Part shown: one piece after another, positions 19,131-26,686 of the stretch | Layout of the letters: every line of letters starts with the position of its first letter | How positions within the stretch are numbered: the first letter of the stretch is position 1 | NCBI RefSeq assembly: GCF_000449425.2 | Contig: NZ_AVHW01000104.1 | Location: 1 to 56,400, forward strand | Direction of reading: 5' to 3' | Length of the DNA stretch: 56,400 nt | Origin: Clostridioides difficile CD160 | GTDB taxonomy: Bacteria; Bacillota; Clostridia; Peptostreptococcales; Peptostreptococcaceae | The notes under the pieces: generated by a model | What the model saw: only the letters and a program-made list of their open reading frames with translations | Databases searched by the model: none | What the model was told of the DNA's origin: nothing | Made by a program: the position numbers and the translations under genes

Positions 19131-21020
19131 TTATAATAGCTTTTCAAGTTCTGCTACTAAGCTGTCAAATTTTTTGATTGTATTTTCTATAGGCTTTGTA
19201 TTAGTTAAATTTATACCACTTGATTTTAACAAGTTTATTGGATAATCTGAGCTTCCCTTTTTAAGAAAATTTATATAGTTATCTGAACCATTTTTTAGTA
19301 TGTCTTGGGCAAAACTTACTCCTGCACTACAACCTGTTGCATATTTATAGACATAGAAACTATTGTAAAAATGTGGGATTCTAGCCCATCCGACCTTAGA
19401 TAATTGGTCTAATTCATAGCTTTGTCCATAATATTTTTTGAGAAGTTGTCCCCAAACATCATTTAATACTAACGCATTTACACTTTTTCCTTTTTCCACT
19501 AACTCATGTATAGTTTTTTCAAATTCAGCATACATCGTTTGTATATAAAGAGTATCTTTTATTAAGTCTAAATATTGTGTTATATAATAAGCTTTTTCAT
19601 CATTACCTTTAGCTTCTCTTATAAGCATCTCATAAAGTAATGCTTCATTCGTTGTAGATGCAACCTCATGAGTAAATATAGATGGATTTGAATTAAAATA
19701 GTTTTGACTCTTAGAACTTAAATATTCATATACAGCATGACCAAGTTCATGAGATAAAGTTGAAACTGAGCCTAGCGAATTATTATAATTCAAAAGTATA
19801 TATGGATGATTTTCATAAACAGATAAGCAATACCCACCACTTACTTTATTTTCATGTGAATAGACATCTATCCATTTTTCATTGAAAGCTTTATAGACTA
19901 CATCATTATATTCTTTTCCTAAAGGTGATAATGCTGAATACACTATGCTCTGTGCTTTTTCATAATTAATATTATTATCAACAGCTTTAACTATAGGTAC
20001 AAACATATCATATGAATGAACCTTATCTAATTTTAAGACTTTTTTCCTTAAATCTATATATTTGTGTAGACTGTCCATGTTTCCATTTACAGTTCTTATT
20101 AAATTATTGTATACTTTTTCATCTACATTATCAGACTCCAAATACATTTCTAAAGAAGACTCATAACCTCTCTCTTGAGAATAGAAAATATTCTTTTTAA
20201 CTTGACCAGTAATCAAACCTGCAATTGTATTTACATTATCGTTGTAGGTTATAAGTTCATCTTGATAAGCTTTTTTTCTATTTTCTCTGTCTGATGATTC
20301 TAATTCACTAGCATATTGAGCTGGTGTCAAATTAGTTTTTCTATCCATATTCCTAAATAATTCATAAACTTGACTTGGAAGACTACTTATTGAAGACACT
20401 TTACTTAGGATGTCTTCTGACTTATCATCCAAATAATGTACTTTATTTCTTCTTATATCTCTTAAATATGCACCATATTTCCTATTTATATTTTTATTTG
20501 AAATAATTTTCTTATAATCTTTGTTTGATAATTTTAATATCTCTAATTCTAAATCCGAACAAATCCCCATATAGTTGCCATAAGATTTACTCATAGTATC
20601 ATTCATATCTAAATATTTATATGAATTTTTATTAGTATCTTGTTTTAATTTTACATAGGCAGAAAGTCTATTTAATCTTATATCAAGCTTTTCCTTGATA
20701 TTTAAGGCAAAAGACAAATGTGTTGGTGATTTTGTTACTTTACCTATGTAATTTTTTAATTCTTTAGTATCTTTATCAAAACTCTTAAGTTCTTTTTTCC
20801 ATTGGTCATCACTTTTAAACAAAGATTGTAAGTTCCAACATGTTTTTTCATAATCTATTTCTTGTTTTTTTTCAGCATCATCTTCAGTATCATTATTCAT
20901 GACAGTAACTGCTCTATCATTATTCTTTTGATATCCTTGGTCAGCTTTTATACTTATTATTAACATGCAAAAAATAGAAATAAATAAAGGTATTATTGCT
21001 TTGCACAATTTTCTATTCAT
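19131..21020 (-). CDS. PepF-like oligoendopeptidase with signal peptide
   Basis: M3-family zinc metallopeptidase, 629 residues. The catalytic HELGH is at 424-428 (in STLSHELGHAVYEY), with the third-ligand Glu region about 25 residues later (HEVASTTNEALLYE). PepF proteins are normally cytosolic, but this one starts MNRKLCKAIIPLFISIFCML, a basic stretch plus a 20-residue hydrophobic helix, followed by an acidic linker (about 35-55). Export or membrane anchoring is thus likely. The ATG at 21020 is preferred over a TTG at 21038 because AAAGGATGG lies upstream. That ribosome binding site is inside the 3' arm of a terminator-like hairpin. Confidence 0.88.
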   Translation of the reverse strand: MNRKLCKAIIPLFISIFCMLIISIKADQGYQKNNDRAVTVMNNDTEDDAEKKQEIDYEKTCWNLQSLFKSDDQWKKELKSFDKDTKELKNYIGKVTKSPTHLSFALNIKEKLDIRLNRLSAYVKLKQDTNKNSYKYLDMNDTMSKSYGNYMGICSDLELEILKLSNKDYKKIISNKNINRKYGAYLRDIRRNKVHYLDDKSEDILSKVSSISSLPSQVYELFRNMDRKTNLTPAQYASELESSDRENRKKAYQDELITYNDNVNTIAGLITGQVKKNIFYSQERGYESSLEMYLESDNVDEKVYNNLIRTVNGNMDSLHKYIDLRKKVLKLDKVHSYDMFVPIVKAVDNNINYEKAQSIVYSALSPLGKEYNDVVYKAFNEKWIDVYSHENKVSGGYCLSVYENHPYILLNYNNSLGSVSTLSHELGHAVYEYLSSKSQNYFNSNPSIFTHEVASTTNEALLYEMLIREAKGNDEKAYYITQYLDLIKDTLYIQTMYAEFEKTIHELVEKGKSVNALVLNDVWGQLLKKYYGQSYELDQLSKVGWARIPHFYNSFYVYKYATGCSAGVSFAQDILKNGSDNYINFLKKGSSDYPINLLKSSGINLTNTKPIENTIKKFDSLVAELEKLL

Positions 21021-21070
21021 AAAAAGCCATCCTTTCAATAAATTTACTTAATAATAGGATGGCTTTTTTT
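21021..21070 (-). promoter_or_regulatory. Terminator-like hairpin containing the pepF ribosome binding site
   Basis: A perfect 13-bp stem (21021-21033 with 21056-21068) ends in five T that directly precede the ATG of the PepF-like gene. AAAGGATGG, its ribosome binding site, is in the 3' arm and would be masked when the hairpin forms. It can end transcripts from upstream and block translation. Confidence 0.65.
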
Positions 21071-21121
21071 AGATATATTATTCAATTATTCATACTATAT
21101 AAATAAATATCGAATTAATAG

Positions 21122-21356
21122 TTATCCACATAATAATCAACATATTCACAGGCTTTGTTTACCTAGAAATTTAGTTATTTCAACATGAATCTCTCTTGAT
21201 AATAGCTTTTGTTTTTTCTTTTTTTACATTTTATTAACATTTATGCCATACTTATCAACAAATTTTGTTGATTTATATGTTTTTTTTGTTAATAACTATA
21301 CTTTTTTCAAAAGTCTATTAACATATTATACACAAGTTATCCACATATTATACACA
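21122..21356 (+). promoter_or_regulatory. Cluster of DnaA boxes between spoIIE and pepF
   Basis: Perfect TTATCCACA at 21122-21130 and 21337-21345, TTATACACA at 21326-21334 and 21348-21356, and weaker TTATCAACA at 21252-21260 and TTATTAACA at 21231-21239, all in the same orientation. The three right-hand boxes start exactly 11 bp apart. The rest of this 350-nt gene-free stretch is T-rich. A near-perfect palindrome (ATCAACAAA, one central base, TTTGTTGAT) covers 21254-21272. Confidence 0.7.
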
Positions 21357-21370
21357 GAATTTTATAAATT

Positions 21371-23743
21371 TTATTTTGTACATATCTTAGTAACTAAAAC
21401 AGTCATATCATCTTCGATTTGTAACGCTTGTAACTCTAATGCTCTATCTAATATCAAGTTTGAAATTTCTTTTGGATTTGTAGTCTCTATATTCTTTAAG
21501 AAGTATATTAACCAATTATCTCCTAAATTGTTATTTCTTCCTGCATCTACAATTCCATCAGAAACCATTATAACATAGTCTCCTTCCTTAACTTTTACAT
21601 TTTTTCTATCAATTTTTACATCTGATAATATACCCACAGGTAATGATGATGACGATATTAAGTCGACTTCTCCATCACCTCTTTTTATATAGGTAGAACA
21701 CGCTCCCATCTTTATAGTCTCTAAAGAGCCTCGTTTCAAATCTAAAATTCCCAAATCTAGAGTTGAAAACATCTCTTCTGAAGACTTTAATAGCAACATA
21801 TTATTTATAGTATCTATAACTATTTCGTCTTTAATTTTTGCATCTATCATTTTTTCTAATATATCAATGGTAGCAGAAGATTCTTCATATGCTTTTTTAC
21901 CTTTTCCCATACCATCACTTATAGCCATCATATATTTACCATCATTTATCTCCATATATGTGTAATTGTCTCCACAAAGAATATGCCCATCCCTTGACAT
22001 TGCTGAAACTTCTGTAACAGCCTTATATTTTTGGGACTTAACGAATGTTGCCTTACATTTACCTCCTAAACAATGGCACCCTATTTTTCTAACAGACATA
22101 TTTTCACCTACTAGGTCTGAAATTATGTTCACAATTTTATCTTCACACATACATCCATCATGACAAGTTTTCTTTTCTATTGATATTTCGAATTCACTGT
22201 TACTCTTCGTTAAGTAACTTACTTTATCGACTGTTATGTCATATCTCTCTAATTGCTCATATATATTTTTTTCTTTTTCTATATCAAGCATTATATCGCC
22301 CTCTAAATCTTGAGATAACGATTTAATTGACTTTGAAATACTTCTTATCTGATTTGCTATTAATTTTCTACTTTCTGAAAACTTCACACTCCAATCATAA
22401 TCTAATACAAACATTTTGTAATAGTGATTTGATATTTTCACTATTGACTCTGGTTTCATACATTCCTTTCTAAAGTTTTTAGGTATATCGTTTAAACTTA
22501 ATTCTCCCTTCTCCTCAATTTTTTCAAGAATGTTATATATCATAGTGTATGTATGATTAAATCTTGATTCCCAGCACATTCTTCTCATACTACAACTTTT
22601 ACATTCATCATTATGAATCATATCTATTACATTGGCTATATCTCTTTGGTCTAGTACCTTATCCTTTTCTCTTATCTTGTCAAATGTATCTGCAAGGTCA
22701 TCATAAGTTTTATAAATACTATTCAATCGACTATTAGTTAAGTTCTTGCTTCTCATAATATAATCGTATACGATTTCATTTGAAGCTACATTACTTTTTA
22801 TTAATTTTTCAATCTTATTAAACAACCTCTCTGGCAACACCAGGACTATTAAGCAACCTAATAGTATATCTCTTAATTGCATCATATTAGAAGGAATACC
22901 AGAAGTATATAGGTATATTATTGTCCAACTTAGAATATATCCTAATATACAGAAATATTTATTTATTTTATTAAATGCACCACTTATTAATCCTGAAAAA
23001 GAATATATTCCCATATAAATAGCTGATGTCATGTTATTTAAAATGGATGCTACCCCAATAATTACACCACTAGATGCTCCCATGGTAGCTCCTCCTACTA
23101 TGGAGGTCAGTAATATCAATACTGTTGATAAAATGGTCCTTATTGATATTCCAAACAAGGATATATCACCTATCCCCATTATGCTAAAGGTCAGCAGTAA
23201 ACTTATTGAGATAGCTTCTTCTGTCCGTACAGACATCCTATTGTTGACATTGGCCATTAAACCTATCCCATAAGAAAACACATATATAGATATAAACATT
23301 ATTATTGCTTCTACACCTGCTATAAGAAGATTGTACGTATACCTATTTGAAAAGAAAGCTTGTCCCATGGAAATTGGAAGTAATATCATTGCACCTATAA
23401 ATGCTACCTTAGCAATTGAATCTGATAATTTTAATTTCTTATTCATCGCCATAAATATTGTAAGGCACACAGCATATTTTGCTACATTTCCAAAATCATT
23501 AGATGATAACAATATTCCTAATAATGTTGATATGAATACAGGTATCTTGTACTTGTCAATCTTTGATGCACATATAAAAAAGGCAATTCCTAAAGGGGCT
23601 ACAGAGTCTACTATAATAGACCTACTAAGTAAAAATCCCATTACGGCGAATGCCGCCGTAGTAAAATCAATATATCCGCTTATTAATTTTATGACATTTG
23701 GTTTTACAGTCTTACTCTCCACAACTGCTACACTTCTTTGCAT
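21371..23743 (-). CDS. spoIIE: Stage II sporulation protein E, serine phosphatase
   Basis: Dephosphorylates the anti-anti-sigma factor SpoIIAA, so that sigma-F is released in the forespore. 790 residues: about ten membrane helices (40-330), a regulatory linker (330-560) with a four-Cys cluster near CKSCSMRRMC and another at CMCEDK...CHCLGGKC, and a C-terminal PP2C domain (570-790) with ISDGMGKG and MVSDGIVDAG as metal-binding motifs. The ATG follows GAGGAGG and seven T. Membrane placement at the polar septum is known for the family. The upstream gene is a Ppx/GppA phosphatase, not the usual Bacillus neighbour. Confidence 0.96.
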   Translation of the reverse strand: MQRSVAVVESKTVKPNVIKLISGYIDFTTAAFAVMGFLLSRSIIVDSVAPLGIAFFICASKIDKYKIPVFISTLLGILLSSNDFGNVAKYAVCLTIFMAMNKKLKLSDSIAKVAFIGAMILLPISMGQAFFSNRYTYNLLIAGVEAIIMFISIYVFSYGIGLMANVNNRMSVRTEEAISISLLLTFSIMGIGDISLFGISIRTILSTVLILLTSIVGGATMGASSGVIIGVASILNNMTSAIYMGIYSFSGLISGAFNKINKYFCILGYILSWTIIYLYTSGIPSNMMQLRDILLGCLIVLVLPERLFNKIEKLIKSNVASNEIVYDYIMRSKNLTNSRLNSIYKTYDDLADTFDKIREKDKVLDQRDIANVIDMIHNDECKSCSMRRMCWESRFNHTYTMIYNILEKIEEKGELSLNDIPKNFRKECMKPESIVKISNHYYKMFVLDYDWSVKFSESRKLIANQIRSISKSIKSLSQDLEGDIMLDIEKEKNIYEQLERYDITVDKVSYLTKSNSEFEISIEKKTCHDGCMCEDKIVNIISDLVGENMSVRKIGCHCLGGKCKATFVKSQKYKAVTEVSAMSRDGHILCGDNYTYMEINDGKYMMAISDGMGKGKKAYEESSATIDILEKMIDAKIKDEIVIDTINNMLLLKSSEEMFSTLDLGILDLKRGSLETIKMGACSTYIKRGDGEVDLISSSSLPVGILSDVKIDRKNVKVKEGDYVIMVSDGIVDAGRNNNLGDNWLIYFLKNIETTNPKEISNLILDRALELQALQIEDDMTVLVTKICTK

Positions 23744-23791
23744 AAAAAAACCTCCTCTTTTGTTTATATTAAGAATTGTAACAAAGAGGAG
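23744..23791 (-). promoter_or_regulatory. Terminator-like hairpin containing the spoIIE ribosome binding site
   Basis: CTCCTCTTTGTT (23780-23791) pairs with AACAAAAGAGGAG (23752-23764, one bulge), then come seven T and at once the spoIIE ATG. The 3' arm includes the ribosome binding site GAGGAGG. It serves as terminator for the upstream phosphatase gene and could hold spoIIE off unless the spoIIE transcript begins inside or after the loop. The plus-strand reading also ends in eight T. Confidence 0.65.
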
Positions 23792-23832
23792 TAATTTTTT
23801 TTGTCATAATCGGTTTTAAAAATCAAAAAATA

Positions 23833-24753
23833 TTAATACATTTTTTTTGACTTTTGACATATTAAGCCTTCCAAATTATCGTATTCACTTACGGTTATTT
23901 CTTCTATTTCTAATTTTTCCATTATTATATTCAATATTTTTACACCAGCAGTTATAATATCCGCACGTTTTTCTTGTAGCCCTTTTAAGTTCTTTTTATC
24001 ACTTAATGTCATGTTTATTAATTTTTGTAGAATTTCTTCTATTTCTTTTTTGTGTATTTTACTATTATGTATTTTTTCCATAGAGTAAACCTCTAATTCT
24101 TGATTCATTGCTGATAATGATGTAATCGTACCACCTATGCCTATAAGAGTTTTTAATCCCCTTTCTTTTATATAATTTAAAGTTTCATCAATCTCGTTAT
24201 ATATAAATGAACTCATATTTTCAAACTCTTCATCTTCAATGATATCATGCTTTAAAAATCTCTCTGTCATTCTAAGAGCACCTACATTTTCACTTTTATT
24301 AAATTTAATTCCATCTGAGTCGCCTATAATAAATTCTGTTGAACCTCCACCAATATCTATAACAATAATATTATCTTTACCTTGTATGCCTTCTAAGACA
24401 CCCTTAAATCCCAAATTCGATTCTTCTATTCCTGTAACTATATCAACATCTATTCCAGTTTCTTCTTTTGCAAGTTTAACAAAGTAATCTCCATTTTTAC
24501 TATCTCTAAGGGCAGATGTTCCCATACAATATACCTTCTCACACTTTTCACCATTACACTTTTCAGAGAATTCTTTTAAGGCATCTATATTTCTTTGAAT
24601 AGCATCTTCTTTTATATATCCTTTACTATCTACACCATGCCCAATTCTAGTTGTATTAACAAACTTTTTTCTGTTTATGAGATTTCCATCTCTATAATCT
24701 GCTATTAATAATCTCATTGAGTTTGTCCCAATGTCTATAGCTCCTACTTTCAT
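23833..24753 (-). CDS. Ppx/GppA-family exopolyphosphatase or pppGpp phosphohydrolase
   Basis: 306 residues, ASKHA fold. Phosphate-1 motif VGAIDIGTNSMRLLIAD at residues 3-19, and DIGGGSTEFI as phosphate-2 motif near 140. Only the two-domain Ppx/GppA core is present, without the C-terminal HD-like domains of the long forms; whether polyphosphate or (p)ppGpp is the substrate cannot be decided. A TTG at 24771 in the ribosome binding site opens the longest frame; the ATG at 24753 (MKVGAIDIG) 9 nt after GAGGAGG is preferred. Placed between divIC and spoIIE. Confidence 0.88.
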   Translation of the reverse strand: MKVGAIDIGTNSMRLLIADYRDGNLINRKKFVNTTRIGHGVDSKGYIKEDAIQRNIDALKEFSEKCNGEKCEKVYCMGTSALRDSKNGDYFVKLAKEETGIDVDIVTGIEESNLGFKGVLEGIQGKDNIIVIDIGGGSTEFIIGDSDGIKFNKSENVGALRMTERFLKHDIIEDEEFENMSSFIYNEIDETLNYIKERGLKTLIGIGGTITSLSAMNQELEVYSMEKIHNSKIHKKEIEEILQKLINMTLSDKKNLKGLQEKRADIITAGVKILNIIMEKLEIEEITVSEYDNLEGLICQKSKKMY

Positions 24754-24771
24754 TATGAAATACCTCCTCAA

Positions 24772-24810
24772 TAAAAATAAAAAGCCATCCTTAAACTGAA
24801 TGACTTTTTT
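24772..24810 (-). terminator. Terminator after divIC
   Basis: AAAAAAGTCATTC pairs with GGATGGCTTTTT (G-U pairs included) around a 6-nt loop, and the minus strand continues with more T. It separates the yabPQ-divIC unit from the phosphatase gene. Confidence 0.75.
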
Positions 24811-24865
24811 ATCAAATCTTAAATTTTAAAATCAATACATCTGTAAACTTATTAGCAAGTTTTAA

Positions 24866-25150
24866 TCAACGATTTATATCAACATAAACAGTTTCATTAG
24901 GCTTTACCATATTTAATCTTTTTCTTGCTATTTCTTCTAAGTCTCCTTCATATGATTTTTCATCTTTCTTTAAGCTGTTTATTTGTATTTCAGTCTTTTT
25001 TAATTGTTTATTTAGACTTGCTATTTCTTTTTTATATTCCTTGGCTTTTGTGTACTCAAATACAAACCCTGTTATCATACTAAAAACTGACATTCCTAAA
25101 AATAAACTGATAACAACAATTTGTCCTGAAAATTTTTTTCTTAAGTTCAT
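24866..25150 (-). CDS. divIC: Septum formation initiator DivIC/FtsB-like
   Basis: 94 residues: short cytosolic N-terminus, one membrane helix (about 10-30) and an extracytoplasmic coiled coil (35-72), then the conserved EEIARKRLNMVKPNETVYV ending typical of DivIC/FtsB. These proteins form a divisome complex with FtsL and DivIB. The start is 5 nt after the yabQ stop. The yabP-yabQ-divIC order is the same as in Bacillus. Confidence 0.92.
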   Translation of the reverse strand: MNLRKKFSGQIVVISLFLGMSVFSMITGFVFEYTKAKEYKKEIASLNKQLKKTEIQINSLKKDEKSYEGDLEEIARKRLNMVKPNETVYVDINR

Positions 25151-25155
25151 TTTCT

Positions 25156-25689
25156 CTACACCCTTTTTTTAGTTTTATTTTTTTTCTTCTTAGGTTTTGT
25201 TTTTTTCTTGCTCTTTGATTTTTTATTTGATTTTCTTTTTATACCCTTCTTTGTTGCTATAAATATGTTTGGTATATAAAATATAATATCAAATAGTAGG
25301 TGTAGTGAATAGATTATAACGTAATACAAATTATTTAAAAAACTGACTATGTAGTGTATAACTTTTTTTAAAAAATTCCTCACAAAACAGATTATTTTAT
25401 TGATAATTGATAAAACAATTTTACTTATGGTGTTATAGTATAAAATAAAACCAATAAACAAAGCCACAAAATGGTAATATCTTAAATCAAAAAATTCCGT
25501 AAGGTTTATTGTTAGAAATATTATAGCCGTTGCTAGAAACCAAAACAACACATCAAAGATTATTGCGAAATAATTGATAAATTTAAAGTTTCCTCTTAGA
25601 CCTCTATAAAAATCAAACAATACTCCTATAAGTATTCCACCATAAATAGTAGCATAAAAAATACTTACATCTTGAGTGAAAGGTATCAT
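25156..25689 (-). CDS. yabQ: Spore cortex protein YabQ
   Basis: 177 residues with about four hydrophobic segments between 8 and 145, including the family start IYGGILIGVLFDFYRGLR. YabQ is needed for spore cortex formation in Bacillus and lies in the outer forespore membrane. The last 30 residues are almost only Lys/Ser/Thr/Arg/Pro, a very basic tail that may bind cortex or coat material (inference). Its ATG is directly after the yabP stop. Confidence 0.9.
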   Translation of the reverse strand: MIPFTQDVSIFYATIYGGILIGVLFDFYRGLRGNFKFINYFAIIFDVLFWFLATAIIFLTINLTEFFDLRYYHFVALFIGFILYYNTISKIVLSIINKIICFVRNFLKKVIHYIVSFLNNLYYVIIYSLHLLFDIIFYIPNIFIATKKGIKRKSNKKSKSKKKTKPKKKKNKTKKRV

Positions 25690-25944
25690 CTATCTAAATA
25701 CCTTTTTCAAGAAACTCTCTTGTGGCTTTTTAGGCTTTGCATACACCATAGAATTTATAGTTCCATCTATGCTAATTATATTTTCGTCTATACTTAGCTT
25801 GCTCATATCTAGGTTCTCGCCTTCAATCACCATCTCGCCTACAGAAGTTTTAAGCTCAACTCTTTTGTCATTAAAAGAATATATGTGCTCGACTCCTGAA
25901 ATAACCAGCTTTGATCTATCTTTCAAAGTTATGTTCTGTTCCAT
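25690..25944 (-). CDS. yabP: Sporulation protein YabP
   Basis: 84 residues of the YabP family: short beta-rich protein starting with ITLKDRSKLVISGVEHIYSF and containing a GENLDMSKLSIDENIISIDG segment typical of the family. YabP and YabQ are made from one sigma-E-controlled transcript in Bacillus. A strong GGGGGGAT site precedes ATG. Molecular function is not established, though similarity to the morphogenetic YqfC type is known. Confidence 0.9.
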   Translation of the reverse strand: MEQNITLKDRSKLVISGVEHIYSFNDKRVELKTSVGEMVIEGENLDMSKLSIDENIISIDGTINSMVYAKPKKPQESFLKKVFR

Positions 25945-26005
25945 AATATCCCCCCAGTAAATATTTCACTAATACTACTATTAATATACTAGAGGACTAT
26001 CAATT

Positions 26006-26248
26006 TTATTCTAAAATTTCGTACATTTCTTTTGCATCATTTTTTAACACATGCTCTTTTACTTCATTTATCTTAAGCTTCATCTTTTTCTCTCCAAATT
26101 GTATTTCTAATGTGTCTCCAATATTCACTTCTGAAGAAGATTTAGCAACTTTTCCATTTATAGTGACAATTCCTTTATCACATGCCTCTTTAGCAACAGT
26201 TCTTCTCTTTATAATCCTAGATACTTTTAAAAACTTATCTAATCTCAT
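26006..26248 (-). CDS. rqcP: S4-domain RNA-binding protein RqcP (YabO)
   Basis: 80 residues, nearly all one S4 domain (MRLDKFLKVSRIIKRRTVAK... with GIVTINGKVAKSSSEVNIGD). In Bacillus the YabO protein, renamed RqcP, binds stalled 50S subunits and supports alanine tailing with RqcH. The frame opens at a GTG (26257) within the ribosome binding site GGAAGGTG; the ATG at 26248 fits better. Located before yabP as in Bacillus. Confidence 0.88.
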   Translation of the reverse strand: MRLDKFLKVSRIIKRRTVAKEACDKGIVTINGKVAKSSSEVNIGDTLEIQFGEKKMKLKINEVKEHVLKNDAKEMYEILE

Positions 26249-26269
26249 AATTATCACCTTCCTTAGTTC

Positions 26270-26305
26270 TATAGAAAAAGTGTGGCAAATTTATCCACAC
26301 TTTTT
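26270..26305 (-). terminator. Terminator after the HU gene
   Basis: AAAAAGTGTGG and CCACACTTTTT form a perfect 11-bp stem with a 9-nt loop. A- and T-runs are symmetric, so it can act in both directions. Confidence 0.85.
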
Positions 26306-26319
26306 CACAAGATTTCTAA

Positions 26320-26598
26320 TTATCCATTTATTATATCCTTTAATCCTTTTCCAGCTTTGAAAACTGGTGCTTTAGAAGCTGGTATATCTATAACTTGCTC
26401 TGGATCTCTTGGATTTCTTCCTTGTCTAGCAGCTCTTTCTCTTGTCTCAAATGTTCCAAATCCAACTAATTGAACTTTTTCATTATTTACTAGTGCATCT
26501 TGAACAGAACTCATAAATGCGTTTAATGCAGCCTCTGCTTCCTTCTTTGTTAATCCACTTTTTTCTGCCATCTTTGATACTAATTCAGCTTTATTCAC
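26320..26598 (-). CDS. hup: DNA-binding protein HU
   Basis: Histone-like dimeric DNA-bending protein, 92 residues. It begins MNKAELVSKMAEKSGLTKKE and carries the DNA-contact arm GFGTFETRERAARQGRNP, with the tip Pro, followed by the IPASKAPVFKAGKGLKD ending. GGAGG lies about 8 nt upstream of the ATG. It sits between mazG and rqcP, where Bacillus has no HU gene; this insertion is common in clostridia as far as I know. Confidence 0.95.
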   Translation of the reverse strand: MNKAELVSKMAEKSGLTKKEAEAALNAFMSSVQDALVNNEKVQLVGFGTFETRERAARQGRNPRDPEQVIDIPASKAPVFKAGKGLKDIING

Positions 26599-26686
26599 GA
26601 TATTTACCTCCTAAAAATGTTTATAATATAGACTTCTATCTTTGTGATAAAAGTTCTAGATTTTTGACAAATTTCCTTCCACAATT

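Noticed and set aside
21122-21356. DnaA boxes taken as the chromosomal origin oriC
   Set aside because: None of dnaA, dnaN, recF, rpmH or gidA lies near, and the genes around are an ordinary sporulation block. A DnaA-binding cluster away from oriC is the better reading.
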